Shown: positions 41,187-50,918, counted from the first letter of the stretch. The stretch: 64,000 nucleotides of DNA from Brevibacillus sp042683565 (GCF_042683565.1 NZ_JBHUJW010000023.1:1-64000); one strand, 5' to 3'. Made by a program: numbers and translations. Notes: generated from the letters alone by a model not told the origin.

Positions 41187-41945
41187 TCAAACTTGGCGTG
41201 GTGCCGGAGTTATCCGTTCAAACTGGTACGAGGCGCAGGAGAGAACGTACTGGCTGGCCGTTTCCGTGCGCAGGATGCGCGGACCGAGCGAAACGGAAAG
41301 GAAACCCTTTGCCTCTGCTTGTGCCACTTCCTCCGGGGAAAAACCTCCTTCAGGGCCAATGAGGACAAGCAAGGAATCGTCTGCCTGCATGTCCGACAGC
41401 ACATGATGCAAGGAAGCGCCGCCTTCCTTCTCATAAGCGATGGCGCGGCGGGTATACTGTTCTCCCGCTTCGAGCGCCTCGCGGAACGAGACCGGGGGCA
41501 AAAGCTGCGGCAGCACGCTGCGATGGGACTGCTCCGCTGCTTCCTTCACGATCTTGCGCCAGCGCTCCAGCTTCTTCGCCTCTTTTTTCGCATCCAGCTT
41601 GACGATGGTACGCTCCGATGAAAACGGGAAAAAGGAGTACGCTCCAAGCTCCGTCCCCTTTTGCAAGATCCACTCCATCTTGTCGCCTTTGGGAAGCCCC
41701 TGGCCGATCGTCACGCGAATCGGCAATTCCCGCTGCTCCGCGAGCATTTCGACCACAGTCGCCCTTACTTCCTTGGCAGACAAATAGACAAGCCTGGCTA
41801 CAGCAGACCTGCCTGCTCCGTCAGAGACGAAGATTTCTTCGCCTTCTCTGGCCCGCATCACATTTACGATGTGGTGGACGTCGTCTCCGACAATCGTGAC
41901 TTCCTGTTCGGTAAAGTGGTCTGGCAGGGCAAAATATCGTTGCAT
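41187..41945 (-). CDS. rsmE: 16S rRNA (uracil1498-N3)-methyltransferase
   Basis: 252-aa SPOUT-class enzyme with N-terminal PUA-like domain. Family sequences are HHIVNVMRAREGE (~24-36) and the knotted SAM site LIGPEGGFSPEE near 195-206, then LGPRILRTETA (~218-228). ATG has GAGG 10 nt upstream. It lies 18 bp after prmA and 23 bp before mtaB, in the dnaJ-prmA-rsmE-mtaB unit. Confidence 0.97.
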   Translation of the reverse strand: MQRYFALPDHFTEQEVTIVGDDVHHIVNVMRAREGEEIFVSDGAGRSAVARLVYLSAKEVRATVVEMLAEQRELPIRVTIGQGLPKGDKMEWILQKGTELGAYSFFPFSSERTIVKLDAKKEAKKLERWRKIVKEAAEQSHRSVLPQLLPPVSFREALEAGEQYTRRAIAYEKEGGASLHHVLSDMQADDSLLVLIGPEGGFSPEEVAQAEAKGFLSVSLGPRILRTETASQYVLSCASYQFERITPAPRQV

Positions 41946-41963
41946 CTCGCCAACCTCACTATT

Positions 41964-42905
41964 CTATCTTTTTTTCGAGACAATTGCTACCCAGTCGTCG
42001 ATCATAATCGTTTCCACTACTTCCAGACCGGAATCGGCCAATGCCTTTTTCACGTCGGCTTCGCGCGCCTGGATGATGCCCGACGCGATGAACACGCCCT
42101 GCGGCTTCAGCACGCGATACACGTCATCGGTAAAGCGGACGATCACTTCCGCCAAGATGTTGGCGACGACGACCTCAACCGGCTCCTCGATGCCATCCAG
42201 CAGGTTGTTTTGTCTCACGGTAATTTTCTCGCTGACGCCATTCAGCTCGGTATTGGTCTGGGCAGAGCGCACGGCGACTTCGTCCAGATCCATCGCCAGC
42301 ACGTGCTCGGCGCCGAGCTTGGCGGCGGCAATGCTTAGAATGGCAGTGCCTGTCCCAACGTCATAGACGCGGTCCCCTTTGACGAGGTACTTTTCCACGG
42401 CGCGCAGGCAGAGGATGGTCGTCGGATGGGTTCCGGTGCCAAACGCCATCCCCGGGTCCATCTCAATGATGATCTCTTCCGGATGACGCGGCTCGTACTC
42501 CTCCCAAACCGGCTTGATCGTCATCCGGTCGGTGACGTGCACAGGCTTGTAATACTTTTTCCAGGCGTGGGCCCACTCGTCTTCGTGCACATCGTTTACG
42601 GCAATGGTCGCCCCACCGATGTCCAAACCGTACTCGGTCAACTGGGCCAGCTGTTCCTTTAATTCCTCAACGACATCAAACAGCTCGCTGCTGTCAACCG
42701 GCAAGTATGCTTTGACGAATACGCCCTCGTCCGGAAAATCATCAGGAGAGAGCTGGTAGATTTCACCAAACGGTGTATCCCACTCACGATACAGCACCTC
42801 CGGGTCTTCGATGACGACCCCGTTGGCACCCATTTCATACAAAATGCTGGAAACCGCCTCCGTAGCCTCCGCTGTTGTATGGATACTGATTTCTGACCAT
42901 TTCAC
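41964..42905 (-). CDS. prmA: ribosomal protein L11 methyltransferase
   Basis: 313-aa SAM methyltransferase that trimethylates L11 lysines. N-terminal L11-binding domain (WSEISIHTTAEATEAVSSIL) and catalytic half with DPGMAFGTGTHPTT (~170-183), YDVGTGTAILSIAA and VVANILAEVI (~243-252). Length is normal. It lies 69 bp after dnaJ in the heat-shock cluster, as in Bacillus. Confidence 0.97.
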   Translation of the reverse strand: MKWSEISIHTTAEATEAVSSILYEMGANGVVIEDPEVLYREWDTPFGEIYQLSPDDFPDEGVFVKAYLPVDSSELFDVVEELKEQLAQLTEYGLDIGGATIAVNDVHEDEWAHAWKKYYKPVHVTDRMTIKPVWEEYEPRHPEEIIIEMDPGMAFGTGTHPTTILCLRAVEKYLVKGDRVYDVGTGTAILSIAAAKLGAEHVLAMDLDEVAVRSAQTNTELNGVSEKITVRQNNLLDGIEEPVEVVVANILAEVIVRFTDDVYRVLKPQGVFIASGIIQAREADVKKALADSGLEVVETIMIDDWVAIVSKKR

Positions 42906-42974
42906 GAATCTACCACTCCCTACGTGTGCTCCCTAGTTTACCGATGCTGTCCGAAGCGGACGAAACCGCGGCTG

Positions 42975-44096
42975 TTACTCGCCGCGGAATGCCCGTTTCA
43001 TTTTTTCAAAAAAGCCTTCGTCTTCCCCGCCGTGCTGGCCGGGCTTTTCCCCCGACAATTCCGCCAGTTCCCGCAGCAGTTCTTTTTGCCTGTCGCTCAG
43101 TCTGGTCGGCGTGATGACGCGCACTTTGACGTGCTGATCGCCTCGTCCGTTGCCGCGCAAATGAGGAACGCCCTTGCCCCGCAAGCGGAAGAACGTATCG
43201 GTCTGTGTCCCTGCCGGAATCTTCAGCTTCACACGTCCATCGACCGTCGGCACCTCGATCTCGTCGCCAAGCGCTGCCTGCGCAAACGTGAGCGGCACTT
43301 CACAGTAAATATCATTGCCTTCGCGCTCGAAAAACTCATGGCTCTTCACGCGCAGGACGACGTACAAATCTCCAGGAGGTCCGCCGTTGATCCCCGGTTC
43401 GCCTTCGCCGGCGACGCGCAGTTGCGCTCCGTCATCCACACCGGCCGGAATGTTGAGATGAATTCTGCGGCGCACTTTCACGCGGCCACTGCCTCGGCAG
43501 GTCGTGCATTTTTCCTTGTACACCTTCCCTTTGCCTTCGCACACGGAACATACTCGTCGGTTGACGATCCGGCCAAACGGCGTGTTCGCCGCCACTTCCT
43601 GCTGTCCGGTCCCGTGACATGTCTTGCAAGTCTCAACGCCCGTACCCGGTTTGGCTCCAGAGCCGTGGCACGTATCGCACTCCGCTTCCTTGGGAATTTC
43701 CACGTCGGTTTCTTTCCCGAAGACCGCGTCGATAAATTCGATGCTAAGTCCGTATTGCAGATCGGAGCCTTTGCGCGGCGCATTCGGATTCGACCGCCGA
43801 CCGCCGCCGAAAAACATATCAAAGATGTCTCCGAAGCCGCCCATGCCGGAGCCGTCGAAACCGCCTCCGAAGCCCTGGTTCGGGTCCTGATGGCCGAAGC
43901 GGTCGTACTGGGCGCGTTTTTGCGAATCGGACAGGACATCGTACGCTTCCTTTACTTCCTTGAACTTTTCTTCCGCGTCCGCGGCTTTATTTACATCCGG
44001 ATGGTACTGGCGCGCCAGCTTGCGGTACGCTTTTTTAATCTCGTCATCGCTCGCGTCCTTGCTGACTCCCAGCACCTCGTAATAGTCGCGTTTCAT
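42975..44096 (-). CDS. dnaJ: chaperone DnaJ
   Basis: 373-aa type I Hsp40. J domain with HPD near 33-35 (RQYHPDVNK), Gly/Phe-rich region (NQGFGGGFDGSGMGGFGD), and four zinc repeats CDTCHGSG, CKTCHGTG, CSVCEGKG and CTTCRGSG (~145-205). It stimulates DnaK ATPase. A GGGAGTGA site lies 9 nt upstream of the ATG. A weak CCGCGG stem and loop follows the stop. Separated from dnaK by a strong terminator-like hairpin. Confidence 0.98.
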   Translation of the reverse strand: MKRDYYEVLGVSKDASDDEIKKAYRKLARQYHPDVNKAADAEEKFKEVKEAYDVLSDSQKRAQYDRFGHQDPNQGFGGGFDGSGMGGFGDIFDMFFGGGRRSNPNAPRKGSDLQYGLSIEFIDAVFGKETDVEIPKEAECDTCHGSGAKPGTGVETCKTCHGTGQQEVAANTPFGRIVNRRVCSVCEGKGKVYKEKCTTCRGSGRVKVRRRIHLNIPAGVDDGAQLRVAGEGEPGINGGPPGDLYVVLRVKSHEFFEREGNDIYCEVPLTFAQAALGDEIEVPTVDGRVKLKIPAGTQTDTFFRLRGKGVPHLRGNGRGDQHVKVRVITPTRLSDRQKELLRELAELSGEKPGQHGGEDEGFFEKMKRAFRGE

Positions 44097-44149
44097 CTCC
44101 TAGTATCACTCCCATGACAGTCAACTGTTATCATAGCATGCGGCAGACT

Positions 44150-44190
44150 TGAAAAAAAGTCAAAGTCAGCATTCCGTGACTTTGACTTTC
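44150..44190 (-). terminator. intrinsic terminator between dnaK and dnaJ
   Basis: A perfect 13-bp stem, AAAGTCAAAGTCA (44156-44168) with TGACTTTGACTTT (44177-44189), loop of eight, followed by seven T on the minus strand. It lies 58 bp after dnaK and 60 bp before dnaJ, so it should limit read-through and give DnaK in excess over DnaJ. Confidence 0.9.
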
Positions 44191-44247
44191 ATGGGTCACA
44201 TCGCGGGGAGGCAAGGGGAAAACTCCCCCTGCCAGACTCCAACGTGA

Positions 44248-46080
44248 TTACTTTTTATCGTCTACGACTTCGTAGTCTGCATCAACCACGTTGTCCTTCT
44301 TCGGCTCCTGGCCGCCTGCCGTTCCGCCTTGCGCAGCCTGGGAAGCTTGTGCGGCCTGCTCATACAGCTTCACAGAGATTTGTTGAACGATCTGGGCCAG
44401 TTCGTCTTTTGCAGCCTTGATCTCGTCGTTGTTGTTGCCCTCAAGCGCTTTTTTCAGCTTGTCTTTGGCTGCGTTGGCGCGATCGATTTCGCCCTGATCG
44501 ACTTTGCCTTCAACGTCTTTCAGCGTTTTCTCGGACATGAATACGAGCTGATCCGCTTCGTTGCGGAGTTCTACCTGCTCCTTGCGTTTTTTGTCCGCTT
44601 CGGCATTCAGCTCCGCTTCTTTCACCATGCGCTCGATTTCTTCATCAGAAAGTCCGGAGCTTGCAGTGATGGTGATGCGTTGCTCTTTGCCGGTGCCCAA
44701 ATCTTTCGCACGGACGTTTACGATCCCGTTCGCGTCGATATCGAAGGTTACTTCAATTTGCGGTACGCCGCGCGGTGCCGGCGGAATGTCCGTCAAGGTA
44801 AAGCGGCCCAATGTTTTGTTGTCGGCAGCCATTTGGCGTTCGCCTTGCAGCACGTGGATTTCCACGCCTGTCTGGTTGTCTGCTGCCGTGGAGAACACTT
44901 GCGATTTGCTGGTCGGGATCGTCGTATTGCGATCGATCAGCTTGGTAAATACGCCGCCCAGCGTTTCGATACCGAGAGAGAGCGGAGTCACGTCAAGCAG
45001 AACGACGTCTTTTACGTCACCAGTCAGTACCCCGGCTTGAACGGCAGCACCCAGCGCTACTACTTCGTCCGGGTTTACGCCTTTGTGCGGTTCTTTGCCG
45101 GTGAATTTTTTGATCGCTTCCTGTACAGCCGGAATCCGGGTAGAACCGCCGACGAGGATGACTTTATCGATTTCGTTCGGAGTGAGGCCTGCATCTTTGA
45201 GCGCTTGGCGGGTAGGACCCATGGTGCGCTCTACGAGGTGAGCAGACAGCTCTTCAAATTTCGCGCGGGTCAGGTTCATTTCCAAGTGTTTTGGACCTGT
45301 CGCATCTGCTGTGATAAACGGCAGGGAGATAGTCGTCGTCAGTACGCCGGACAAGTCTTTTTTCGCTTTCTCGGCAGCGTCTTTCAAACGTTGCTGTGCC
45401 ATGCGGTCTTTGGACAGGTCGATGCCGTGTTCTTTTTTGAACTCGCTTACCAGGTAGTCGATGATGACCTGGTCGAAGTCGTCCCCGCCCAGCTGGTTGT
45501 CACCAGAGGTCGCTTTTACTTCAAAGAAGCCTTCGGACAGCTCGAGAATGGACACGTCAAAGGTACCGCCGCCAAGGTCAAATACGAGAACGGTCTGGTC
45601 ATCCGACTTTTCCATACCGTATGCGAGTGCGGCTGCCGTTGGTTCGTTGACGATGCGCAATACTTCCAGACCTGCGATTTTGCCAGCGTCCTTGGTCGCC
45701 TGACGTTGGCTGTCGTTGAAGTAAGCAGGAACCGTAATAACTGCCTGCGTCACAGGTTGGCCCAGATAGCTTTCTGCGTCTGCTTTCAGCTTTTGCAGGA
45801 TCATCGCAGAAATTTGTTGAGGGGTGTACTCATTGCCTTCCAGCTTTACTTTATGAGAAGTACCCATGTGGCGCTTGATGGAAATTACCGTATTGTCCGG
45901 GTTGGTAATGGCTTGACGTTTCGCCGCTTCCCCTACGATCCGCTCGCCGTTTTTGAAAGCGACGACAGACGGGGTGGTGCGGTTTCCTTCCGCATTGGCA
46001 ATAACGACAGGCTCTCCGCCTTCCATGACTGCCACACAAGAGTTGGTAGTACCAAGGTCAATTCCAATTACGCGACTCAT
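44248..46080 (-). CDS. dnaK: chaperone DnaK (Hsp70)
   Basis: 610-aa Hsp70. Phosphate-1 loop IGIDLGTTNSC (5-15), DLGGGTFDVS and GGSTRIPAVQ for the ATPase domain, and substrate-binding domain from ~385 with a helical lid. The linker carries the usual VLLLDVTPLSLGIE-type sequence. C terminus ends VDADYEVVDDKK. The GRPE-contacting, Gram-positive-type ATPase domain lacks the 24-residue insertion of E. coli-type proteins. ATG follows AGGAGGAC. Confidence 0.99.
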   Translation of the reverse strand: MSRVIGIDLGTTNSCVAVMEGGEPVVIANAEGNRTTPSVVAFKNGERIVGEAAKRQAITNPDNTVISIKRHMGTSHKVKLEGNEYTPQQISAMILQKLKADAESYLGQPVTQAVITVPAYFNDSQRQATKDAGKIAGLEVLRIVNEPTAAALAYGMEKSDDQTVLVFDLGGGTFDVSILELSEGFFEVKATSGDNQLGGDDFDQVIIDYLVSEFKKEHGIDLSKDRMAQQRLKDAAEKAKKDLSGVLTTTISLPFITADATGPKHLEMNLTRAKFEELSAHLVERTMGPTRQALKDAGLTPNEIDKVILVGGSTRIPAVQEAIKKFTGKEPHKGVNPDEVVALGAAVQAGVLTGDVKDVVLLDVTPLSLGIETLGGVFTKLIDRNTTIPTSKSQVFSTAADNQTGVEIHVLQGERQMAADNKTLGRFTLTDIPPAPRGVPQIEVTFDIDANGIVNVRAKDLGTGKEQRITITASSGLSDEEIERMVKEAELNAEADKKRKEQVELRNEADQLVFMSEKTLKDVEGKVDQGEIDRANAAKDKLKKALEGNNNDEIKAAKDELAQIVQQISVKLYEQAAQASQAAQGGTAGGQEPKKDNVVDADYEVVDDKK

Positions 46081-46130
46081 ACTAAATGTCCTCCTAACGC
46101 ATCACTGTCTAATGATATAGAGAAATGGAT

Positions 46131-46670
46131 TTACTCGTTTACTTTGACCATCGCCGGACGAACGACGCGGTCTTTGAACATGTAGCCTTTTTGCAGCTCT
46201 TCTACAACGACGCCGGATTCAAATTCCGGGTCCTGCGCTTGCATCACTGCCTGGTGCACATGGGGATCAAACGGCTTGCCTTTTGCTTCGATCGGCGTCA
46301 GGCCTTCCTTGTCAAATACTTGCACCATCTGGCGGTAAACCATGTTCACGCCCGTCAGCAAGGAATCCAGCGTCATCGATTCCTTGTCGGCTGCCAAGGC
46401 GCGCTCGAAGTTGTCCAGGACCGGCAGCAGCTCTTCCACGATTTTCAGGGAAGCGTACTTGGCCAGGTCTTCCTGCTCCTTGCGTACACGTCTTCTCAGG
46501 TTTTCCATGTCAGCCAGGGCGCGCAGCATCCGGTTCTGGTGCTCTTCTGCCTGGGCCTTCCAATGGGCCGCTTCCTGTTCCCAGTTCACTTCTGCCGACT
46601 CTTGCTGCTCGGTCGCTTCTGTCTGCTCCTCTTCAGCAGTCGGGTCTTGCGTGATCTTTTCCTCGCTCAA
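46131..46670 (-). CDS. grpE: nucleotide exchange factor GrpE
   Basis: 179-aa DnaK cofactor. An acidic N terminus and long coiled coil (QAEEHQNRMLRALADMENLRR) are followed by a small beta domain with PHVHQAVM near the C terminus, the GrpE signature. Start is TTG, 8 nt after AGGAGG. Second gene of the CIRCE-controlled operon. Confidence 0.97.
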   Translation of the reverse strand: MSEEKITQDPTAEEEQTEATEQQESAEVNWEQEAAHWKAQAEEHQNRMLRALADMENLRRRVRKEQEDLAKYASLKIVEELLPVLDNFERALAADKESMTLDSLLTGVNMVYRQMVQVFDKEGLTPIEAKGKPFDPHVHQAVMQAQDPEFESGVVVEELQKGYMFKDRVVRPAMVKVNE

Positions 46671-46726
46671 CGTCGATACCTCCTGCGGCTAACCCCGGCT
46701 ACTATCCCGGGAGCCCTTCCTTCCAT

Positions 46727-47755
46727 TTATTTCTCAAACTGCGAAGTCAGCATGCGCGAAAGGCCTTCCGCCAAATAGTTGAGCACGGTAATGACCTTGC
46801 CGTATTCCATTCGCGTCGGGCCCAGTATCCCTACCATTCCGACAGGCTTGCCGCCCAAGGAATACGAGGTAGTGATGATACTGCATTGCTTGATCGCGTC
46901 CAGCTGGTTTTCCTGACCGATGCGCACCGTGAGACCGTTTGTCGGAGTCCCGAACAGATGTACAAGCTGGTCACTTCGCTCCAATAGCTCCAAAATGTCC
47001 TTGACCTTTTCTACATCCCGGAACTCCGGTTGATCCATGATTTTGGTGGCACCGCGCAAATAGACACGGTCCTCTTCCTGTTGGACCAGTGATTTGTCGA
47101 GGAGATTCAGCATTTCTTCATACTGCTGTGTATGGCGGCGCATCTCGCCCGAAATCTCCTGGTAGAGGCGCTGGCGCAGTTGCCAGAGCGGCACGTCGGT
47201 GAGCTTGCTGTTGAGCAGATTGACGAGACGCTCGATCTCGGACGTCCCGATGCCATCCGGCAGCTCGATCAGCTTGTTCTCCACCCGGCCGGTGTGCGTG
47301 ACCACGATGGCCACCGCCTGTTTTTCGTTCAGAGGAACGATCTGGATATGTTTTAACCGATGCTCAAAAATCTCCGGCCCCAGCACGACGGCCGTGTAGT
47401 TCGTCAGCTGGGAAAGCATTTGAGCGGTGTATTCCACTACCTGCTCGATATGCAGAATACGCTCGGCAAACAACTGTTTCAGCTTCCCCAATTCAGCTTC
47501 ATTCAACAGGTGCGGCTGAATCAGGTTGTCAACGTAAAAGCGGTACCCTTTGGTAGAAGGGACGCGTCCCGCTGAAGTGTGCGGCTGTTCAAGATACCCC
47601 AGCTCCTCCAGGTCGGACATTTCATTGCGGATTGTCGCCGAGGACAACCCGATGTCTTCCCGTTTGGAGATCGTGCGGGAGCCAACAGGTTCGGCTGAAT
47701 GAATGTAATTATCGACGATCGCATTCAAAATCAATTGTTGACGGTCAGATAACAT
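46727..47755 (-). CDS. hrcA: heat-inducible transcription repressor HrcA
   Basis: 342-aa repressor of dnaK and groESL operons; binds CIRCE when GroEL is available. The winged helix is in EPVGSRTISKREDIGLSSAT (~21-40), followed by IRNEMSDLEELGYL and the GAF-like body. ATG at 47755 has GGGAGG 12 nt upstream; GTG at 47785 is also in frame. First gene of the operon, with CIRCE and promoter immediately upstream, as in Bacillus. Confidence 0.98.
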   Translation of the reverse strand: MLSDRQQLILNAIVDNYIHSAEPVGSRTISKREDIGLSSATIRNEMSDLEELGYLEQPHTSAGRVPSTKGYRFYVDNLIQPHLLNEAELGKLKQLFAERILHIEQVVEYTAQMLSQLTNYTAVVLGPEIFEHRLKHIQIVPLNEKQAVAIVVTHTGRVENKLIELPDGIGTSEIERLVNLLNSKLTDVPLWQLRQRLYQEISGEMRRHTQQYEEMLNLLDKSLVQQEEDRVYLRGATKIMDQPEFRDVEKVKDILELLERSDQLVHLFGTPTNGLTVRIGQENQLDAIKQCSIITTSYSLGGKPVGMVGILGPTRMEYGKVITVLNYLAEGLSRMLTSQFEK

Positions 47756-47778
47756 AAATGTCTTTCGCCTCCCTGTTG

Positions 47779-47805
47779 TTAGCACTCATCGCCATCGAGT
47801 GCTAA
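47779..47805. promoter_or_regulatory. CIRCE operator
   Basis: TTAGCACTC-N9-GAGTGCTAA is a perfect match to the CIRCE consensus, located between the promoter and the hrcA start. HrcA binds this element and represses the hrcA-grpE-dnaK-dnaJ unit. Confidence 0.99.
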
Positions 47806-47816
47806 TTCTATTTACT

Positions 47817-47845
47817 AAGGTATCAATAGTAGAAGGATTTGTCAA
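47817..47845 (-). promoter_or_regulatory. sigma-A promoter of hrcA-grpE-dnaK
   Basis: TTGACA (47840-47845) and TACCTT (47817-47822) are spaced by 17 bp on the minus strand; the CIRCE operator starts 12 bp downstream, where HrcA can block transcription. Confidence 0.88.
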
Positions 47846-47900
47846 CGGACTTCATGTGTTCCGCCGTCAAAATGGTACAAAATTCGCCGCGGCAGAAGCA

Positions 47901-49043
47901 TCACCGCAAAAAGCGGGCAAATACCTCATTGCCGAGCGGCAGCCCTCTTTTCGTCAGGCGAAGGAACCCGTCCCGCTCCTCGAGCATCCCTTTGGCAACC
48001 TCTTCTTCGATTATTTTTCCAAATATATCGTGTACAGATACGCCAAAACGCTGCGCGAACCGCTCCAGCTCCACGCCTTCCGTCAAGCGCAGGCCGAGAA
48101 TCATCTGCTCCTCCATGGCGTCCTCGCGGGGAACGGCAAACTGTTCGACGCGCGGCAGCCCTTCCTTGCTCATCTGCATGTAGACCGCCAGCGGCCCCGC
48201 GTTTACATGCCGCTCGCCGTTCACGTAGCCGTGGGCCCCTGCACCCAATCCATAGTATTCGTTATTGAGCCAATAGGTTTTATTATGTTTGCTTTCAAAG
48301 CCTTTTTTTGCAAAATTGCTGATCTCGTACTGAAGGTAGCCGCGTTTCTCCATTTCCTCGATCAGGAGCATGTACATCGCCAGCTCTGTCTCCTCCGAAG
48401 GCAGGGGAAGCTGGTCTTTTTGGTACAAGGTATGAAACAGCGTGTTTTCCTCCACCTTCAGGCTGTACGCCGAAAAGTGGGTCGTGCCGAGCGCAAACGC
48501 CTTCTCAAGCGTATCGCGGAAAATCTCCATCGTCTGGTCAGGCAGCCCGAACATCAGGTCGATCGTAATATTTTCAAAGCCGACCTCGCGCGCATTGTCG
48601 ATGCTGCGGTACACGTCGTCCGTATCGTGGATGCGGCCCAGCCGCTTCAGCAGAGCGTTGTCGAATGACTGCACGCCGAAGCTGAGGCGATTGACCCCCA
48701 GCTCGCGCATGACGCGCAGCTTTTCCACGTCCGTCGTGCCCGGATTGGCTTCCATCGTAAATTCGAGATCGTCCGTCCAGTATGCCCCAAGGCAATTCTG
48801 CACCGTCTCCAGAAACATCCGCATCTGCGCGCGGTCGAGAAACGTCGGAGTCCCTCCCCCGACAAAGACCGTCTTGACCGGCCCCGGCGGCTGGCAGGAA
48901 AAGGTCCGTTCCATCTCCTTTTTCAGCGCCTCGAGGTAGTCCCAGACCAACTGCGGATTGTTGGTGACAAATGAGTTGAAATCACAGTAATAGCACTTGT
49001 TGGTGCAAAAGGGAATGTGGATGTAAACCGATTGCGGCTGCAT
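47901..49043 (-). CDS. hemW: heme chaperone HemW (radical SAM, HemN-like)
   Basis: 380-aa radical-SAM protein with CTNKCYYCDF (~13-22) and GGGTPTFL, plus HNKTYWLN near 255-262 which is a HemW feature; it lacks the extra N-terminal segment of true HemN coproporphyrinogen dehydrogenases. Probably inserts heme into respiratory proteins. ATG follows AAAGGAGGGG. Lies between lepA and hrcA as in Bacillus. The downstream hrcA promoter begins 56 bp after its stop. Confidence 0.93.
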   Translation of the reverse strand: MQPQSVYIHIPFCTNKCYYCDFNSFVTNNPQLVWDYLEALKKEMERTFSCQPPGPVKTVFVGGGTPTFLDRAQMRMFLETVQNCLGAYWTDDLEFTMEANPGTTDVEKLRVMRELGVNRLSFGVQSFDNALLKRLGRIHDTDDVYRSIDNAREVGFENITIDLMFGLPDQTMEIFRDTLEKAFALGTTHFSAYSLKVEENTLFHTLYQKDQLPLPSEETELAMYMLLIEEMEKRGYLQYEISNFAKKGFESKHNKTYWLNNEYYGLGAGAHGYVNGERHVNAGPLAVYMQMSKEGLPRVEQFAVPREDAMEEQMILGLRLTEGVELERFAQRFGVSVHDIFGKIIEEEVAKGMLEERDGFLRLTKRGLPLGNEVFARFLR

Positions 49044-49074
49044 GTCCCTTCCCCTCCTTTTCCGTTAACAGAAT

Positions 49075-49100
49075 GGAAAAGACCTGACACATGGTCAGGC
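49075..49100 (-). terminator. weak terminator after lepA
   Basis: CCTGAC (49083-49088) pairs with GTCAGG (49094-49099) over a five-base loop; TCTTTTCC follows on the minus strand. The stem abuts the lepA stop, so attenuation before hemW is likely partial. Confidence 0.55.
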
Positions 49101-50918
49101 CTACTTCTTGTCATCCATGCGCAACACAGCCATGAAGGCCTCCTGCGGCACCTCAACGGAACCGACAGATTTCATGCGCTTCTTACCTTCTTTTTGTTTT
49201 TCAAGCAGCTTGCGCTTCCGGGAGATGTCCCCGCCGTAGCACTTCGCCAAAACGTTTTTGCGCAGGGCGCTGATCGTCTCGCGGGCCACGACCTTCTGGC
49301 CGATCGCCGCCTGAATGGGCACCTCGAACTGCTGGCGAGGAATCAGTTCCTTCAGCTTTTCGCAAATAACCTTGCCGCGCGCGTACGCTGTATCTTTGTG
49401 CACGATGAAGGACAGGGCGTCCACCATCTCGCCGTTGAGCAAAATGTCCATTTTCACCAGCTTGGACGGTTTGTAGCCGCCAAGCTCGTAGTCGAACGAG
49501 GCGTATCCGCGCGTGCCGGACTTCAGCAGGTCGAAGAAGTCGTATACGATCTCGGACAAAGGCATGTCGTATTTGAGCTGCACGCGGTTTTCGCCCATGT
49601 ACTGCATGTCAATGAAGTCGCCGCGCTTGCCCTGGCACAGCTGCATGACGTCGCCGACGTACTCTTTCGGCACCATGATCGTGGACATGACGTACGGCTC
49701 TTCGATCATCTCGATCTTTTGCACTTCCGGCATTTTCGACGGGTTGTCGATCTCCAGCACTTCGCCGTTCGTCTTCGTGATGCGGTAAATAACGCTCGGA
49801 GCAGTCGTAATCAGGTTGATGTTGAATTCCCGCTCGATCCGCTCCTGGATGATCTCCATGTGCAGCAATCCAAGGAAGCCGCAGCGGAAGCCAAAGCCGA
49901 GCGCCTGCGAGGTCTCCGGCTCGAACTGCAGGGAAGCGTCATTCAGCTGCAGCTTTTCCAGAGCTTCGCGCAGGTCGTTGTACTCGTTCGTCTCAATCGG
50001 GTACAGCCCGCAAAATACCATCGGGTTGATCTTGCGGTAGCCTGGCAGCGGCTCGGCGGCAGGACGGCTCGCATCCGTGATGGTATCCCCTACGCGCGTA
50101 TCGCCCACTGTTTTAATGGAAGCGGCCACGTAGCCGACATCGCCGACAGTGAGCTCTTCCACCTGCGTCTGGCGCGGCGTGGACGTCCCGATTTCCGTCA
50201 CCTCGAACGTCTTGCCCGTCGCCATCATTTTGATTTTCATGCCTTTGCGCAGCGTCCCGTTTACGACGCGGATCGAAGCGATGACACCGCGGTACGCATC
50301 GAAGTAAGAGTCAAAGATCAAGGCTTGCAACGGCGCATCCGGATCTCCCTCCGGCGCCGGCACTTTTTGCACGACGGCCTCCAGCACTTCCTTAATCCCG
50401 ATGCCCGCTTTGGCAGAAGTGAGCACGGCCTCGCTGGCATCCAGCCCGATGACGTCCTCTACCTCTTGCTTCACGCGCTCCGGCTCTGCGCTTGGCAGGT
50501 CGATTTTGTTGATAACCGGAATGATCTCCAGGTTGCTGTCGAGTGCCAAATAGACGTTAGCCAGCGTCTGTGCTTCGATCCCTTGCGCTGCGTCCACGAC
50601 GAGGATCGCCCCTTCACAGGCAGCCAGGCTGCGGGACACTTCGTACGTAAAGTCGACGTGTCCGGGGGTATCAATCAGGTGCAGGATGTACTCCTCACCG
50701 TCATCAGCTTTATAGTTCAAACGCACGGCATTCAGCTTGATCGTAATGCCGCGCTCCTTTTCCAGCTCCATCGTATCCAGAAACTGGGCTTCCATCTCAC
50801 GCTCAGTGAGCGCGCCGGTCAATTCCAGAATCCGGTCAGCCAGCGTAGACTTCCCATGGTCAATGTGGGCAATGATGGAAAAATTTCGTATCCTTTTCTG
50901 TCTTTCACGGCGATCCAT
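49101..50918 (-). CDS. lepA: elongation factor 4 (LepA/EF-4)
   Basis: 605-aa translational GTPase back-translocating or rescuing ribosomes. G motifs: AHIDHGKST (~17-25), DTPGH (~78-82) and NKID (~132-135). LepA-specific C-terminal domain follows domain V; length is normal. ATG at 50918 has GGGAGGG 10 nt upstream; the in-frame extension to 51149 would run through the promoter and is not coding. Conserved upstream of hemW. Confidence 0.98.
   Translation of the reverse strand: MDRRERQKRIRNFSIIAHIDHGKSTLADRILELTGALTEREMEAQFLDTMELEKERGITIKLNAVRLNYKADDGEEYILHLIDTPGHVDFTYEVSRSLAACEGAILVVDAAQGIEAQTLANVYLALDSNLEIIPVINKIDLPSAEPERVKQEVEDVIGLDASEAVLTSAKAGIGIKEVLEAVVQKVPAPEGDPDAPLQALIFDSYFDAYRGVIASIRVVNGTLRKGMKIKMMATGKTFEVTEIGTSTPRQTQVEELTVGDVGYVAASIKTVGDTRVGDTITDASRPAAEPLPGYRKINPMVFCGLYPIETNEYNDLREALEKLQLNDASLQFEPETSQALGFGFRCGFLGLLHMEIIQERIEREFNINLITTAPSVIYRITKTNGEVLEIDNPSKMPEVQKIEMIEEPYVMSTIMVPKEYVGDVMQLCQGKRGDFIDMQYMGENRVQLKYDMPLSEIVYDFFDLLKSGTRGYASFDYELGGYKPSKLVKMDILLNGEMVDALSFIVHKDTAYARGKVICEKLKELIPRQQFEVPIQAAIGQKVVARETISALRKNVLAKCYGGDISRKRKLLEKQKEGKKRMKSVGSVEVPQEAFMAVLRMDDKK

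Noticed and set aside
44329..46185. 618-codon plus-strand open frame opposite dnaK
   Set aside because: The well-known antisense ORF mirror of dnaK genes, caused by codon bias; no independent evidence of expression.
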